Below, piece after piece: positions 35,091-44,468 of a stretch of 64,000 bases of DNA. The position numbers and the translations under genes are program-made. This DNA comes from Tellurirhabdus bombi (GTDB lineage: Bacteria; Bacteroidota; Bacteroidia; Cytophagales; Spirosomataceae). The DNA lies in assembly GCF_021484805.1 (NCBI RefSeq), contig NZ_CP090557.1, forward strand, positions 4,166,001 to 4,230,000, read 5' to 3'. How positions within the stretch are numbered: position 1 is the first letter of the stretch; the number at the start of each line of letters is the position of its first letter. A model generated the notes under the pieces. It had not been told where the DNA came from, did no database searches, and saw nothing but the letters and a program-made list of their open reading frames with translations.

Positions 35091-36617
35091 ATGGCTTATC
35101 TGAACCGCTCCATCTTATCTGCACCGTCCCACCCGGAACGGGTTTTGCAATTTGGTACGGGAGTTCTGCTACGCGGATTACCCGACTTTTTTATCGACAA
35201 AGCGAACAAACAAGGACTTTTCGACGGAAGCATCATCATCGTTAAATCAACGGGTGGCGCAACCGACGAATTTTCGGCTCAGGAAGGCCTTTATACGGTC
35301 GTGACGCGGGGCATTCACAAAGGCGAAGCGGTGGATGAGAGTACGGTAATTTCGGCGGTTAGCAACGTAATTTCGGCGCAGGATAACTGGCAGGCCGTAT
35401 TGCAGGCTGCTCGGAAACCGTATTTGCAAGTGGTTATTTCCAACACTACTGAAGTAGGTATTCAATACGTAGAGGAAAGCATTTTTCAGAATCCACCCAA
35501 ATCCTACCCCGCCAAGCTAACGGCCTTTCTGTACGAACGCTTCAAGAATTTTGGCGGCAGCAAGCACAAAGGCATGATCGTTATTCCTACGGAACTGATC
35601 ACCGACAATGGCCTGAAACTGCGCGATATTGTTGAAAAAATTGCCAAATACAACGAGCTAGGAAAGCTCTTTATGAAGTGGCTCAAATACCACGTTCGTT
35701 TCTGTAACTCGCTGGTTGACCGCATTGTACCCGGCGCTCCCGACGAAGAAACCCGCCAGAGCCTGGAAACGCAGTTTGGGTATCAGGACAAACTCATGAT
35801 TGTCGCCGAACCCTACCGGTTGTGGGCCATTGAAGGCGATGAACGCGTTAAAGAATTACTTTCGTTTGCCGACATCGATAGCGGCGTTATTATTGAAGAA
35901 GACATTACTTTCTACCGCGAGCGGAAGCTGCGGATCTTGAACGGCAGCCATAGTCTGAGTGCTCCGCTGGGGTATTTGCTCGGCAATGTAACCGTTTACG
36001 AGAACAGCAAACACCCCCTGATGAGCCGGTTTGTCGAAGAGGTGGTTCTTCAGGAAATTGCGCCGACCATTCCGCCGCCGCCGGGAGGCACCCTCAAACC
36101 TGGCGCTGTTGAGGAATTTGCCCAGGACGTGCTGGATCGTTTCCGAAATCCGTATATCGAACATTTCCTGCTGAGCATTACGTTGCAGGAAACGTCTAAA
36201 ATGCGGGCGCGTAACTTGCCCACCTTCAAACGCTACCTGGACCAAACCGGTCAACTTCCCCAGCGAATGACGCTTGGTTTTGCTGCTTATTTGCTGTTCA
36301 TGAAAGCCGTAAAACTTGAAGATGGGCAGTATTTCGGCGAGGCAACCGTTACGGATGAATCGGGCAAAAGTGGCATCGTTTCTTACCCGATTCGGGACGA
36401 TTATGCCGAGTATTTTTACAAACTCTGGCAGCAGGTTGATGTACACGACGAAGCTTCTGTGCGCCAGTTTGTGCATACACTCTGCGCCGACACGGTACTT
36501 TGGGAAGCGGATCTGAGCCAGTGGCCGGGCTTCGCCGATGCGGTTGCCGAATACCTCAGCAGCTTGTTAACGCTGGGCGTTGAAGCAACCCTGGAGCGTC
36601 AAATGGTTACTGTTTAG
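35091..36617 (+). CDS. uxaB: Tagaturonate reductase UxaB
   Basis: A 508-aa long-chain mannitol-dehydrogenase family protein that reduces tagaturonate to altronate with NADH. The N-terminal 'RVLQFGTGVLLRGLPDFFID' binds the cofactor and 'IIIVKSTGGATDEFSAQEGL' follows. The catalytic region includes 'RILNGSHSLSAPLGYL' (Asn/His block) and 'VRFCNSLVDRIVPGAPDEET'. UxaB is preferred to fructuronate reductase UxuB on these motifs. Altronate dehydratase (uxaA) and KDG kinase/aldolase are not in the window. A perfect hairpin terminator follows. Confidence 0.9.
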   Translation: MAYLNRSILSAPSHPERVLQFGTGVLLRGLPDFFIDKANKQGLFDGSIIIVKSTGGATDEFSAQEGLYTVVTRGIHKGEAVDESTVISAVSNVISAQDNWQAVLQAARKPYLQVVISNTTEVGIQYVEESIFQNPPKSYPAKLTAFLYERFKNFGGSKHKGMIVIPTELITDNGLKLRDIVEKIAKYNELGKLFMKWLKYHVRFCNSLVDRIVPGAPDEETRQSLETQFGYQDKLMIVAEPYRLWAIEGDERVKELLSFADIDSGVIIEEDITFYRERKLRILNGSHSLSAPLGYLLGNVTVYENSKHPLMSRFVEEVVLQEIAPTIPPPPGGTLKPGAVEEFAQDVLDRFRNPYIEHFLLSITLQETSKMRARNLPTFKRYLDQTGQLPQRMTLGFAAYLLFMKAVKLEDGQYFGEATVTDESGKSGIVSYPIRDDYAEYFYKLWQQVDVHDEASVRQFVHTLCADTVLWEADLSQWPGFADAVAEYLSSLLTLGVEATLERQMVTV

Positions 36618-36637
36618 ATATACTTACTGATCTAAAT

Positions 36638-36667
36638 GAAAAAGCCGTCTGTACAGACGGCTTTTTT
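36638..36667. terminator. Hairpin terminator after uxaB
   Basis: The palindrome GCCGTCTGTACAGACGGC (36644-36661) is preceded by an A-run and followed by TTTTTT. It separates convergent uxaB and the membrane-protein operon and works on either strand. Confidence 0.92.
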
Positions 36668-36698
36668 GTTGCGTGTCGCTATAAAGTTATTCTGGCAT

Positions 36699-38360
36699 CT
36701 AGGCCAATTTAGGTTCGGCCCAAAGCAAGGCCAGACAACTCACGAAAAGCAGCAGCCAAACCCAATTGGGCACTTTATTGTCAATGCTTTGCTCGGCAGC
36801 CGTGGCTTTCATGCCACCGGAATTTTCCGAATGAGCCACCAGGTAATTGCTAATTGTCTCGCTCTCGGCTACCGGATTAAACTGCTGGGCATTGTCCACG
36901 TAAATTTCCAGCGAGTCCTGAAACGGCTGCCAACCGGTCTTGGTGAAGAGGTAGGTCGCACTGGCCGAGAGGGCATTGATTGGCGAATACGTTAAGTTAA
37001 CCGTATCTTTTTCAACCTGAAACTGAGTGGGTTTTGCGGGCAAATTATTCAGGTGAATCGTTCGTCGGCTCCCGGCAAATACTGGCGCTTCTACCTGATC
37101 GTTCACTTTGTAGGCAGGCTGAAGCGGAGCTAGCAAAGAAGTCCAGATTCGGTTGTAAGCCAGACTATCGCCGCTTAGTTTCAACGGATATGTTTCGTTC
37201 AATAAGCTCACCCCAATTTTGCCCACCGTTTTCTGAATGCCAACCGGATAACCGGCAACCGTCAACTGATTGAGCGAGCTGGACAAGCCGTAAGGCAAGG
37301 CGGTCAGGTCTTTGCCAACCGGCACCGACTCCTCATTAGAAATTTTCCGCACCTGCCAATTGCTTCCCAATGCCTGATTGATTGTTCTGGTCTCTACGTC
37401 GGGAGTGGTTAGATTGATAAAAAATACCGATTTTCCTTCGGCAATGGCTCGTTTAACAATGGGATTGGCGGCGTTGGCGGGCTCCGTAATGATCACATCC
37501 GGTTTCTTCGCCTGACTGGCCTTCCCGCCCCGGTTGATACCCACGTTGCTAGTCACCTCTTTCGAAACCGTCGTGGTAATCTCTACCGAATTTCCGTTTT
37601 GCCCTAGCCAGTCCGCCAGCGTTTTACTTTCAAAATCTGGGTTGTTGAGCACAAATTGGTAAGTCAGCGGCTGCCCCGCCCGCGAAAAAAAGCGTACGGT
37701 ATCTACGGTTTTGCCATCCAGCACCAGTTCAGCGGCCGTCCGCCCCACCGAAAAAGCGGGGAAACGAAGCTCGAATGAGGCTAGACCTTTATTCAATTTC
37801 AGACTATCGAGCGTCTGGTTCGCGTACTTAATTTTCAGAATTTGCGGCTTCGATGAATGAATGCGTCCCATAATGCGCTGCATCTCCCCTTTCCGCAAAA
37901 TGCCTTTCCAGCGAATCGCCTCGATGGCATCCGGCGCGTAATACGGAATCCACTGCACCTTCTGACGTCCGGCCTGACGGCTCAGCAGTTCCGGCGGAAA
38001 TGAAGTCCCCACCAGCGTTACCGAATCAAAGGGCGTTTCCAGCTCGACAAAATCGCGAGCCTGATACACTTCTTTTATTCCCAAACTATCCGTCAACTGA
38101 CTCACGTACGCCCTCGGCACATCATCACCCGTTACAAAAACGTGTGCACTATCAACCGAAGATTTCCAACTGGGTTGCAGTACATAAGCCACCAGAAACA
38201 GCCAGAGCAACAGGTTTAAGCCCAATCGCAAGCTTCTCCGACTAGCAGTAATGGTCTCATTGTTAAGCAAAAGCCAGAGTTGGACACCCAATAAAAGCAC
38301 CAGCAGTACGGCCATTATCCAACTAATGGGGTCTGCCCAGTTCATTCCGAATGTAATCAT
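36699..38360 (-). CDS. Large membrane-anchored protein of the MoxR/BatA-like operon
   Basis: A 553-aa protein, last of six genes. Two hydrophobic segments lie at the N-terminus ('ISWIMAVLLVLLLGVQLWLL', 'GLNLLLWLFLVAYVL') and one at the C-terminus ('VPNWVWLLLFVSCLALLWA'), leaving a roughly 460-residue loop, presumably periplasmic. The topology resembles BatA-like proteins without a von Willebrand A domain; 'SVFFINLTTPDVETRTIN' may belong to a glutamine-amidotransferase-like fold. Its start overlaps the stop of the upstream gene (ATGA), showing translational coupling. Function unknown. Confidence 0.65.
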   Translation of the reverse strand: MITFGMNWADPISWIMAVLLVLLLGVQLWLLLNNETITASRRSLRLGLNLLLWLFLVAYVLQPSWKSSVDSAHVFVTGDDVPRAYVSQLTDSLGIKEVYQARDFVELETPFDSVTLVGTSFPPELLSRQAGRQKVQWIPYYAPDAIEAIRWKGILRKGEMQRIMGRIHSSKPQILKIKYANQTLDSLKLNKGLASFELRFPAFSVGRTAAELVLDGKTVDTVRFFSRAGQPLTYQFVLNNPDFESKTLADWLGQNGNSVEITTTVSKEVTSNVGINRGGKASQAKKPDVIITEPANAANPIVKRAIAEGKSVFFINLTTPDVETRTINQALGSNWQVRKISNEESVPVGKDLTALPYGLSSSLNQLTVAGYPVGIQKTVGKIGVSLLNETYPLKLSGDSLAYNRIWTSLLAPLQPAYKVNDQVEAPVFAGSRRTIHLNNLPAKPTQFQVEKDTVNLTYSPINALSASATYLFTKTGWQPFQDSLEIYVDNAQQFNPVAESETISNYLVAHSENSGGMKATAAEQSIDNKVPNWVWLLLFVSCLALLWAEPKLA

Positions 38361-40621
38361 TTGAGATGCCGCCAGAAGGCTTTTTCTAAGTTTCGCTCAC
38401 TGGTGTACGATTGCGTGGACGAACCCCGATTACCCTGGGAATTGCTACCGGCCAGGGTATATAGTTTCGTTTTCAACTGCCGTTTTTCGTCCGTCGAAAG
38501 GGTTTTATCGCCAACGAGTTTCTGTAAGCCCCGCAACACCGACCAACTCGGCAGCCCGGTTGCCGTTGTTCCATTGGCCAGCAAGGTGCTCAATTGTTGT
38601 ACCGTCAATTTCTGTTTATTGCTTAGTTCTTCCTGTTCCAGAAAGCCCAGTACATCGCCCGAAAGCTGCGCAATCCGGGGAGCATCGTAGCTTTTTTCCT
38701 GCTTGAAATCGTAATTCACGTTGATCATCTCTCCAGTCAGGCGGGTTTCTTTCTCTTTGATGGGTGGCGGATCAAGGCTTGTTTTTTTGACGTAAGTACG
38801 GGCCTTTTGCTGCGCCGCTTTCAGTAGTTCCAGTGCTTTCCGCTCAAAAGGCAACGCTTTTTCAGGCTCATACAGCCGCAGGTGCAATTCCGATTGCCAC
38901 ATCTGTTCCAAAGACGCCTTCAGCAGACTCTTTGTCGATTGCTCATAAAACGTGTTGGCTTCCCCATCATCGTGCGAGTGCACGTATTGCTCCATCAACG
39001 CCGCCAACGGGTCCTGTTCACTATTGTCTGCCTTTGCATCGCCATGGGAATGGCCGTGCGCATCACCCCCTGATTTGGCCGCCTGCTGACTTTCGGCTTT
39101 TTCGGCCATTTTAAACGCGAAAGTCTTGGCTTCCCCGTGCTCGCCTTCCGAATCGTGCTTGTGCACAAATCCGTCCAGCAAGTTGGCGTTGTTTTCGGCT
39201 AGGGGCTCGCTGCCACCAATGGAATTTTCAAACTCTTCGCCCAGATATTGGCCATACCGCAAACGCAGCACTTTCTGGTCGAAGCCAATTTCATTCGACG
39301 CACTATTGAATTCCTTACTGCTTATTTTCTTCCGTTTCGCGATCAATTTTTCCGTATCAATAATGATTTGCCGCTGGCTCCGAAAATACTCCGGCATAAC
39401 GTTCACCGCCATGGTCGCCAGGTCGGCTTCTTCCAGCTTGGTGGTATCTTTGTAAACAATAAAATAAGTATCTGACTTTGTGAAATTGGCTTCCGGCTTT
39501 TTGTTATCGACTGCCGCCCAGTAATAATAAAGCTCATCACCAGGGGTAAAATTAAACGCTTTCAGATCGATTATCTTGGTCAGTTGCGCCTCTTTGTAAT
39601 TGGCCCCACTAAGCGGAATCCGTACCTCGCGAAACTTTACGTTTTCGCCAGAGCCCCGGGCTAGAGTAGCCACAATAAACGCTTGCGACACCTTGAAGTC
39701 ATCCGAAATTTTGGCTGAAATCGAAATCGTTTTTTTGTCTTTCAGCAGGTGATAACTGTATAACTCTTTCGATTTCGGCTCAATTTTAGGCGCTAAATCA
39801 GGCTTGGCTTCCAGGCGATAATAATCGGATTGATAGACCAACGAATCTTTTTTGCCCGCATTTCGCCAGTAGGCTTTGATGGCGTATAGGCCCGAAGCCA
39901 GCAAGCCATCCGTATGCTCGAAGCCGCCGCCCGTTTTCCGAAAGTTCAGTTCTTCTCCCCGACTGTTCACCAGACGCACGGAGAGCCGCTCTGAATTGCT
40001 GAATTTCAGCTGCCATTTCAAGACTGACCCTGTTATGGCCGTTGCATTCAGGTCGGCGGATTTAATAGCTGGCAAGGCCGTATAAGCCGGGGGCTGTATC
40101 TGCAAGGTAGCCGACTGAAAAGCCGGAATAGCCGGGCGAGTTGGAGTAGCCGCCGCCGTCTCTTCCGCAAAAATGCTTTTTTGAGCCGCCGATTTGGATG
40201 GAATCAGCGGATAGGCAAAATGAAACGCCAATGCCGCCAAGAATAGAATCCCATAAAAACCCACCTTCGAAAACAGAATCGTGGGCGTCCGAACGGTGGC
40301 CGCTTTTTCGGCCAGACGGTCCAGTTGAAGCCGCTCCGCAATGTTGTATTCCTCTTTATCCAGCAGCGCCAGACTGTATTCGGTGTCGCCAATTTGCTGG
40401 TGAATAATCGAGATAGCCTGCGGCTTTTTGTATTGGTATAGCCTGGTCAAGATAATGCCAATACCCAAACCCAGTACACCGGCAATCCCCGCGATGACGG
40501 GGGAATTTGTAAACGTAACCACCAGTAAGTAAACCGACACGGCCAGCAACAGGCTTTTCAGCAAAGCATTGGCGTAGAGTTGGTAAACAACGGATGTTAT
40601 TAGATTTTTCAGGTTATTCAT
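38357..40621 (-). CDS. DUF4175-like membrane protein with His-rich insert
   Basis: A 754-aa protein with N-terminal hydrophobic segments ('SLLLAVSVYLLVVTF', 'VIAGIAGVLGLGIGIILTRL', then 'FYGILFLAALAFHFAYPLI'), a beta-rich region (about 165-400) and a helical C-terminal part with 'MWQSELHLRLYEPEKALPFE'. This layout resembles DUF4175-type proteins of MoxR/BatA gene clusters. Between about residues 480 and 560 it has repeated His/acidic motifs: 'VHKHDSEGEHGEAKTF', 'GDAHGHSHGDAK' and 'VHSHDDGEANTF'. ATG 40621 overlaps the upstream stop (ATGA). Possibly metal binding; function unknown. Confidence 0.7.
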   Translation of the reverse strand: MNNLKNLITSVVYQLYANALLKSLLLAVSVYLLVVTFTNSPVIAGIAGVLGLGIGIILTRLYQYKKPQAISIIHQQIGDTEYSLALLDKEEYNIAERLQLDRLAEKAATVRTPTILFSKVGFYGILFLAALAFHFAYPLIPSKSAAQKSIFAEETAAATPTRPAIPAFQSATLQIQPPAYTALPAIKSADLNATAITGSVLKWQLKFSNSERLSVRLVNSRGEELNFRKTGGGFEHTDGLLASGLYAIKAYWRNAGKKDSLVYQSDYYRLEAKPDLAPKIEPKSKELYSYHLLKDKKTISISAKISDDFKVSQAFIVATLARGSGENVKFREVRIPLSGANYKEAQLTKIIDLKAFNFTPGDELYYYWAAVDNKKPEANFTKSDTYFIVYKDTTKLEEADLATMAVNVMPEYFRSQRQIIIDTEKLIAKRKKISSKEFNSASNEIGFDQKVLRLRYGQYLGEEFENSIGGSEPLAENNANLLDGFVHKHDSEGEHGEAKTFAFKMAEKAESQQAAKSGGDAHGHSHGDAKADNSEQDPLAALMEQYVHSHDDGEANTFYEQSTKSLLKASLEQMWQSELHLRLYEPEKALPFERKALELLKAAQQKARTYVKKTSLDPPPIKEKETRLTGEMINVNYDFKQEKSYDAPRIAQLSGDVLGFLEQEELSNKQKLTVQQLSTLLANGTTATGLPSWSVLRGLQKLVGDKTLSTDEKRQLKTKLYTLAGSNSQGNRGSSTQSYTSERNLEKAFWRHLK

Positions 40622-41829
40622 GCGTTTCTTTTCAAGGCAATCCAACGTTCCGTTCCGATCAACAGCACAAAAAGAAGCGTGGCTAGCTGCTGCGTTTTTG
40701 CCTGCTGTTGTTGCTCTTTCTGATCAACAGTAACGCCCCCTTTGTCCTGAACAAACAAGGCAGCTAGTTGCTGCTGGCTCAACGGAGCTTGCGACGAAAG
40801 GAGGCCAAAATGACGTACCAGCAAATTTCCCAACCACTCGGGCAAGCCTCCGTTCTCGACGCGTTCAGCCGTTTGCGGGGTAAACACTTCGCTGGTGTAT
40901 ACCACATTGGTGGCTGCGGAGGTTTTCGTTTGTCCCGAAATGGTATACAATACCTGCGGGGCGGGTTCCGAAATTTCTTTGTCTGTTAACACCCAATCAT
41001 ATGCTTTTCCTGACACTCTTTTGACGTCCACGGCCATATCCAACGCATAGACATCTGTGAGCGCGTTCAGGGCAGCTTCCACCGTTTTTTCTTCGGCTTT
41101 GTTGCGGTAATCGAGTAAAACAGACAGCTTTCCCGCATGGACCGGCTCCGCGTTAAAGCGGATGTTTTTATCCAGCGCCGCCCCGGTCGTTAGCTGAGCC
41201 GACCGATTAACAAACAGATTTTTGTTGTTAGCGAGTTTCATGTAATCCTGCACGGGCCGACTCGTCGAGTCAATGACAGCGTGCAGTTGATAGGCATTCG
41301 GAATATGAATAAGTGGACTTTTCGCCAGGCCCTGATTATTCATTATATAAAGGTGAATAGTAGCCTTCTCTTTGGGTAAGTTATTAATGGAAGCTTGCAG
41401 CAGCATCGGATTAAAGGCAGCCTGCGCGGGCAATTCGGCCATGGATTGAATCGGTTCCGCTCCGCCGTTCATCCAGTATACCTGTTCACCTTTTTTGATG
41501 GCCTCTTCCAGCTCGAACCGAAAATTATTTACCAGAAAAGCATTTGGCTGCACCAGATGAATCTTCTGAATCAGTTTTTTATCATTCCACCAGTTTAGAA
41601 GCGGCTGGCTTAGCAGGATTGCCAACAAAATCAGCAACAACAGGCGCAGAATAAGCAGCAAATAATTATCCAGCCGTAACCCGCGACTCTGCTGCTGGTT
41701 TTTCTCCGTTAGCCATTGAGTAGCAGCCCAGGCAATGGTTTTTCCCTTTTTCTGATGCCAGAAGTGAATAATAACCGGAATAATTACGGCCAAAGCACCC
41801 CATAGCATGAACGGTTGTAAAAAGCTCAT
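40618..41829 (-). CDS. BatA-like protein with N-terminal membrane domain
   Basis: A 403-aa protein starting with the aerotolerance/BatA N-terminal domain: 'MSFLQPFMLWGALAVIIPVI' then 'IHFWHQKKGKTIAWAATQWL', and a second helix 'LLLILRLLLLILLAILLSQP'. The extracytoplasmic part has no MIDAS motif (DxSxS), so it is not a von Willebrand A protein. A final hydrophobic segment 'LATLLFVLLIGTERWIALKR' anchors the C-terminus. The start shares one base with the DUF58 stop codon. Confidence 0.8.
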   Translation of the reverse strand: MSFLQPFMLWGALAVIIPVIIHFWHQKKGKTIAWAATQWLTEKNQQQSRGLRLDNYLLLILRLLLLILLAILLSQPLLNWWNDKKLIQKIHLVQPNAFLVNNFRFELEEAIKKGEQVYWMNGGAEPIQSMAELPAQAAFNPMLLQASINNLPKEKATIHLYIMNNQGLAKSPLIHIPNAYQLHAVIDSTSRPVQDYMKLANNKNLFVNRSAQLTTGAALDKNIRFNAEPVHAGKLSVLLDYRNKAEEKTVEAALNALTDVYALDMAVDVKRVSGKAYDWVLTDKEISEPAPQVLYTISGQTKTSAATNVVYTSEVFTPQTAERVENGGLPEWLGNLLVRHFGLLSSQAPLSQQQLAALFVQDKGGVTVDQKEQQQQAKTQQLATLLFVLLIGTERWIALKRNA

Positions 41830-42695
41830 TAAATCTTCCTCCCTGCTAGAAAATCTTTTAAAATCATGGCTATCGGGTCACTGAGTTTCACCCGAATCAG
41901 CCGAACGTGCGGTATGCGAAGCGCTTCCTCCAGCTTTTGAAGATACTGCGTGGCTGCCTGCTGAAACTGCTCCCTAACCGACTCGGCCTGCAACTCAATT
42001 TCTTTGCCCGTTTCCAGGTCCTTAAATCGGTAAAAACCGCTCATCTTAAAATCAATTTCCTGATCGCCCAGCACCTGAAAAATGACAATTTCCCGCCGCG
42101 GATTAGCCAGGGCTTTGATCAATTGCAACCACTCTTCACCAACCTGTAGAAAGTCGGATACCAGAATGAGCAGTTCCTTCTGTTTGTGGCCAAACTCCGG
42201 AAATTTAGGACGCTCATTAAGCCATTGACCCGACGCCTCGGCCTTTTGCAAGGCATACAACACCTTCTGAAAAGCCCCCTTGCCCGACGGAACCAGCGTT
42301 TGCACCGCTCCGTTCTGCAAACCGTATAAACTCAACTGGTCACTTTGCCTATAACCCAGGTACGCCAGCGAGGCCATCAGGATTTTTGCATAATCCAGGC
42401 GACTTACAGCTCCTTCCGTGTAGTTCATCGATCCCGACAAATCCAGCACGAAACGAATCTGCAAATTACTTTCCGTGGCCGACTCCCGCACTAGATGCTT
42501 GTCGGTTCGGGCGTATAGTTTCCAGTCGATGCGCTTGGGATCGTCGCCGGGTTCGTAGTGGCGATACTGCTCAAACTCAGTGCCGGAACCAGAACGCTTG
42601 CTGGCGTGAATTCCCAGCAAAAGCTCATCACTCACCAGCTTTCCCGCCAGTTGCAGGTTGTTTAGTTTGATCAGTTCGGTTGCCAGTTGCGCCAT
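41829..42695 (-). CDS. DUF58 domain protein
   Basis: A 288-aa cytosolic protein. 'HASKRSGSGTEFEQYRHYEP' and 'GDDPKRIDWKLYARTDKHLV' form the DUF58 signature, and 'IRFVLDLSGSMNY' gives a MIDAS-like DxSGS of a von Willebrand A fold. DUF58 proteins pair with MoxR AAA ATPases as an adaptor to membrane targets. It overlaps moxR by one base on one side and the BatA-like gene by one base on the other, so the three are translationally coupled. Confidence 0.93.
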   Translation of the reverse strand: MAQLATELIKLNNLQLAGKLVSDELLLGIHASKRSGSGTEFEQYRHYEPGDDPKRIDWKLYARTDKHLVRESATESNLQIRFVLDLSGSMNYTEGAVSRLDYAKILMASLAYLGYRQSDQLSLYGLQNGAVQTLVPSGKGAFQKVLYALQKAEASGQWLNERPKFPEFGHKQKELLILVSDFLQVGEEWLQLIKALANPRREIVIFQVLGDQEIDFKMSGFYRFKDLETGKEIELQAESVREQFQQAATQYLQKLEEALRIPHVRLIRVKLSDPIAMILKDFLAGRKI

Positions 42696-43681
42696 CAGCT
42701 TTTAATTGTCGTCAGCAAATCTTTGATTACGTGGTCGGTTGTAATGGCTTCGGCCTCCGCCCGGAAGTTCATGGCAATCCGGTGCCGCAGGATCGGATAG
42801 GCCAGCGCGTGGATGTCTTCCGGAATCACCGAAAAGCGCTCGTGCAAAACGGCCCGCGCCTTGGCGCAAAGCACCAGCGCCTGGCCCGCACGCGGACCCG
42901 CTCCCCAATCGCACCACTGCTTCACAAAAGCCGACGGACTGCCGTCGGGGCGCGTTGCCCGGACCAGTTTGTTGATAAACCCAATCAGTTCTTCGCTGAT
43001 GTGCACCTCGCGGGTCAGGCGTTGCAGATCAATGATTTCGTTGTCGGTCAGGATGGTATTCAGGACAGGACGCTTGGTACCGGTTGTACTTTTCAGTACG
43101 TTCAGTTCCTCCATCTCCGACGGATAGCTTAATTTAATATAAAGCAGAAAACGGTCTAACTGCGCTTCCGGCAAGGGGTAGGTTCCGGCCTGCTCGATGG
43201 GGTTTTGCGTGGCAATAATCAGGAAAGGCTTCGGCAGTTGATAATCGGCCCCGCCGTAGGTCACTTTTCCTTCCTGCATGGCTTCCAGCAAGGCGGCCTG
43301 CGTTTTAGGTGGCGTCCGGTTGATTTCGTCGGCCAGCACGACATTGGCGAAAATAGGCCCCTGATTGAATTTGAAGAATTTCTTCCCAGTTTCGTGGTCT
43401 TCTTCCAGTATTTCGGTTCCGATAATATCGCCCGGCATTAAATCCGGGGTAAATTGAACCCGTTTAAAGCTCATTTCCAGCGCCTCCGACATTGTCTTCA
43501 CCATGAGCGTTTTAGCCAGTCCCGGCACCCCTTCTAGCAAACAATGCCCGCCCGCCAGCAAGGATATTAAAATTTCATTGATGGCGTCCTCTTGTCCGAC
43601 AATGATTTTTCCAATCTCTTTCCGCAGCGAAGGCAGTTTGGCAACTAAGGATTTATAATGCGTAAGTTCTTGCGTTTCCAA
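42695..43681 (-). CDS. MoxR family AAA+ ATPase
   Basis: A 328-aa ATPase. Walker A is 'LLEGVPGLAKTLMVKTM' (51-58), Walker B is 'NVVLADEINRTPPKTQAALL' with D118 and E119, sensor 1 is 'PFLIIATQNPIEQAGTYPLP', and the MoxR C-terminal lid has 'GAGPRAGQALVLCAKARAVL'. MoxR ATPases act as chaperones that activate or assemble partner complexes. It appears to start with TTG at 43681: an in-frame stop lies two codons upstream and no ATG precedes the conserved N-terminus. DUF4159 ends 3 bp upstream. Confidence 0.95.
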   Translation of the reverse strand: METQELTHYKSLVAKLPSLRKEIGKIIVGQEDAINEILISLLAGGHCLLEGVPGLAKTLMVKTMSEALEMSFKRVQFTPDLMPGDIIGTEILEEDHETGKKFFKFNQGPIFANVVLADEINRTPPKTQAALLEAMQEGKVTYGGADYQLPKPFLIIATQNPIEQAGTYPLPEAQLDRFLLYIKLSYPSEMEELNVLKSTTGTKRPVLNTILTDNEIIDLQRLTREVHISEELIGFINKLVRATRPDGSPSAFVKQWCDWGAGPRAGQALVLCAKARAVLHERFSVIPEDIHALAYPILRHRIAMNFRAEAEAITTDHVIKDLLTTIKS

Positions 43682-43684
43682 TGG

Positions 43685-44302
43685 TTAAACAGTTAGTGCG
43701 TAAGTGACAATGTTGACGCCGAATTTAGTATTGTCTTCGGCCAGGAAGCGTTTGTTGCGAAAGTCATAATCCCATTCGCAACCATAATCTTTATTGCTGT
43801 AAAGCACGCCGATTCGTCCGTTGACAATGACGGCTTTGAGGTAGTCATGAACAAGGTCGTCGCCCCAGCCATTTAGCTCAAATGACGTGGTGGGCGGACC
43901 GTCGTAAAAGTCAAAAAAACTGTGGTAGATCGGGTGGTTATTCGGGATTTTCTGCAAGGCTTTGGGGCCAAAGGTCCGTGCCATTTCCTGCTCGAACGAT
44001 TTGGCAAAAAGCCCGTCGATATCGTGGTTGCAATCATCGGCAAAGACAAACCCACCGTTTTGTACGTAGCGCCGGAAATGATCCCGCTCCTGGCTCGAAA
44101 ATTCAACCAGCTTATGGCCGCTCAGGTAGCAGAACGGGCTTTTGAAAATTTCGTTGCTGCTCAGCTGAACCACCTTCTCTTTCTGGTCAACCGGAATGGT
44201 TGTGTATTCCACCAGCGAGTGCAGTAAGTTCGACGGCATTCGTTGGTCGGTGTCCCAGTTTCCAGAGTTGTATTGGATACGGGTGAAGAAGAAAGGTTTC
44301 AA
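43685..44302 (-). CDS. DUF4159 domain protein
   Basis: A 205-aa protein with the DUF4159 pattern: 'FFFTRIQYNSGNWDTD' at the start, 'YLSGHKLVEFSSQERDHFRR' with 'YVQNGGFVFADDCNHDIDG', 'ALQKIPNNHPIYHSFFDFY' and 'RIGVLYSNKDYGCEWDYD'. The fold is thought to be glutamine-amidotransferase-like. No signal peptide is seen. The start is TTG at 44302; an in-frame stop lies eight codons upstream and no ATG is available. It opens the MoxR operon, downstream of the TldD/TldE block. Confidence 0.85.
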   Translation of the reverse strand: MKPFFFTRIQYNSGNWDTDQRMPSNLLHSLVEYTTIPVDQKEKVVQLSSNEIFKSPFCYLSGHKLVEFSSQERDHFRRYVQNGGFVFADDCNHDIDGLFAKSFEQEMARTFGPKALQKIPNNHPIYHSFFDFYDGPPTTSFELNGWGDDLVHDYLKAVIVNGRIGVLYSNKDYGCEWDYDFRNKRFLAEDNTKFGVNIVTYALTV

Positions 44303-44427
44303 AATAGCGATGAAGTGTTTCTTTTAAAGAACGACAGACTTTTTCGCAAAGTTCTGCCCTCCCTTGATCTAGCAACCTGCTGGATTCCGAAAAACGGCGT
44401 TGTACGAATTATTTATTAAACTGAAAA

Positions 44428-44461
44428 TTGTCAAGTCGGTCGCTGGCAACCGACTTGACAA
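44428..44461 (-). terminator. Hairpin terminator after the last TldE gene
   Basis: TTGTCAAGTCGGT (44428-44440) pairs perfectly with ACCGACTTGACAA (44449-44461) across 8 nt. On the minus strand it follows the TldE stop by 7 bp and ends in a short T-run. It separates the TldD/TldE block from the DUF4159-MoxR operon, at least partly. Confidence 0.75.
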
Positions 44462-44468
44462 CCGGGCG

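Noticed and set aside
36699-38360. Von Willebrand A (BatA/BatB) protein in the MoxR operon
   Set aside because: No DxSxS MIDAS motif is visible; only the membrane layout matches BatA-like proteins.
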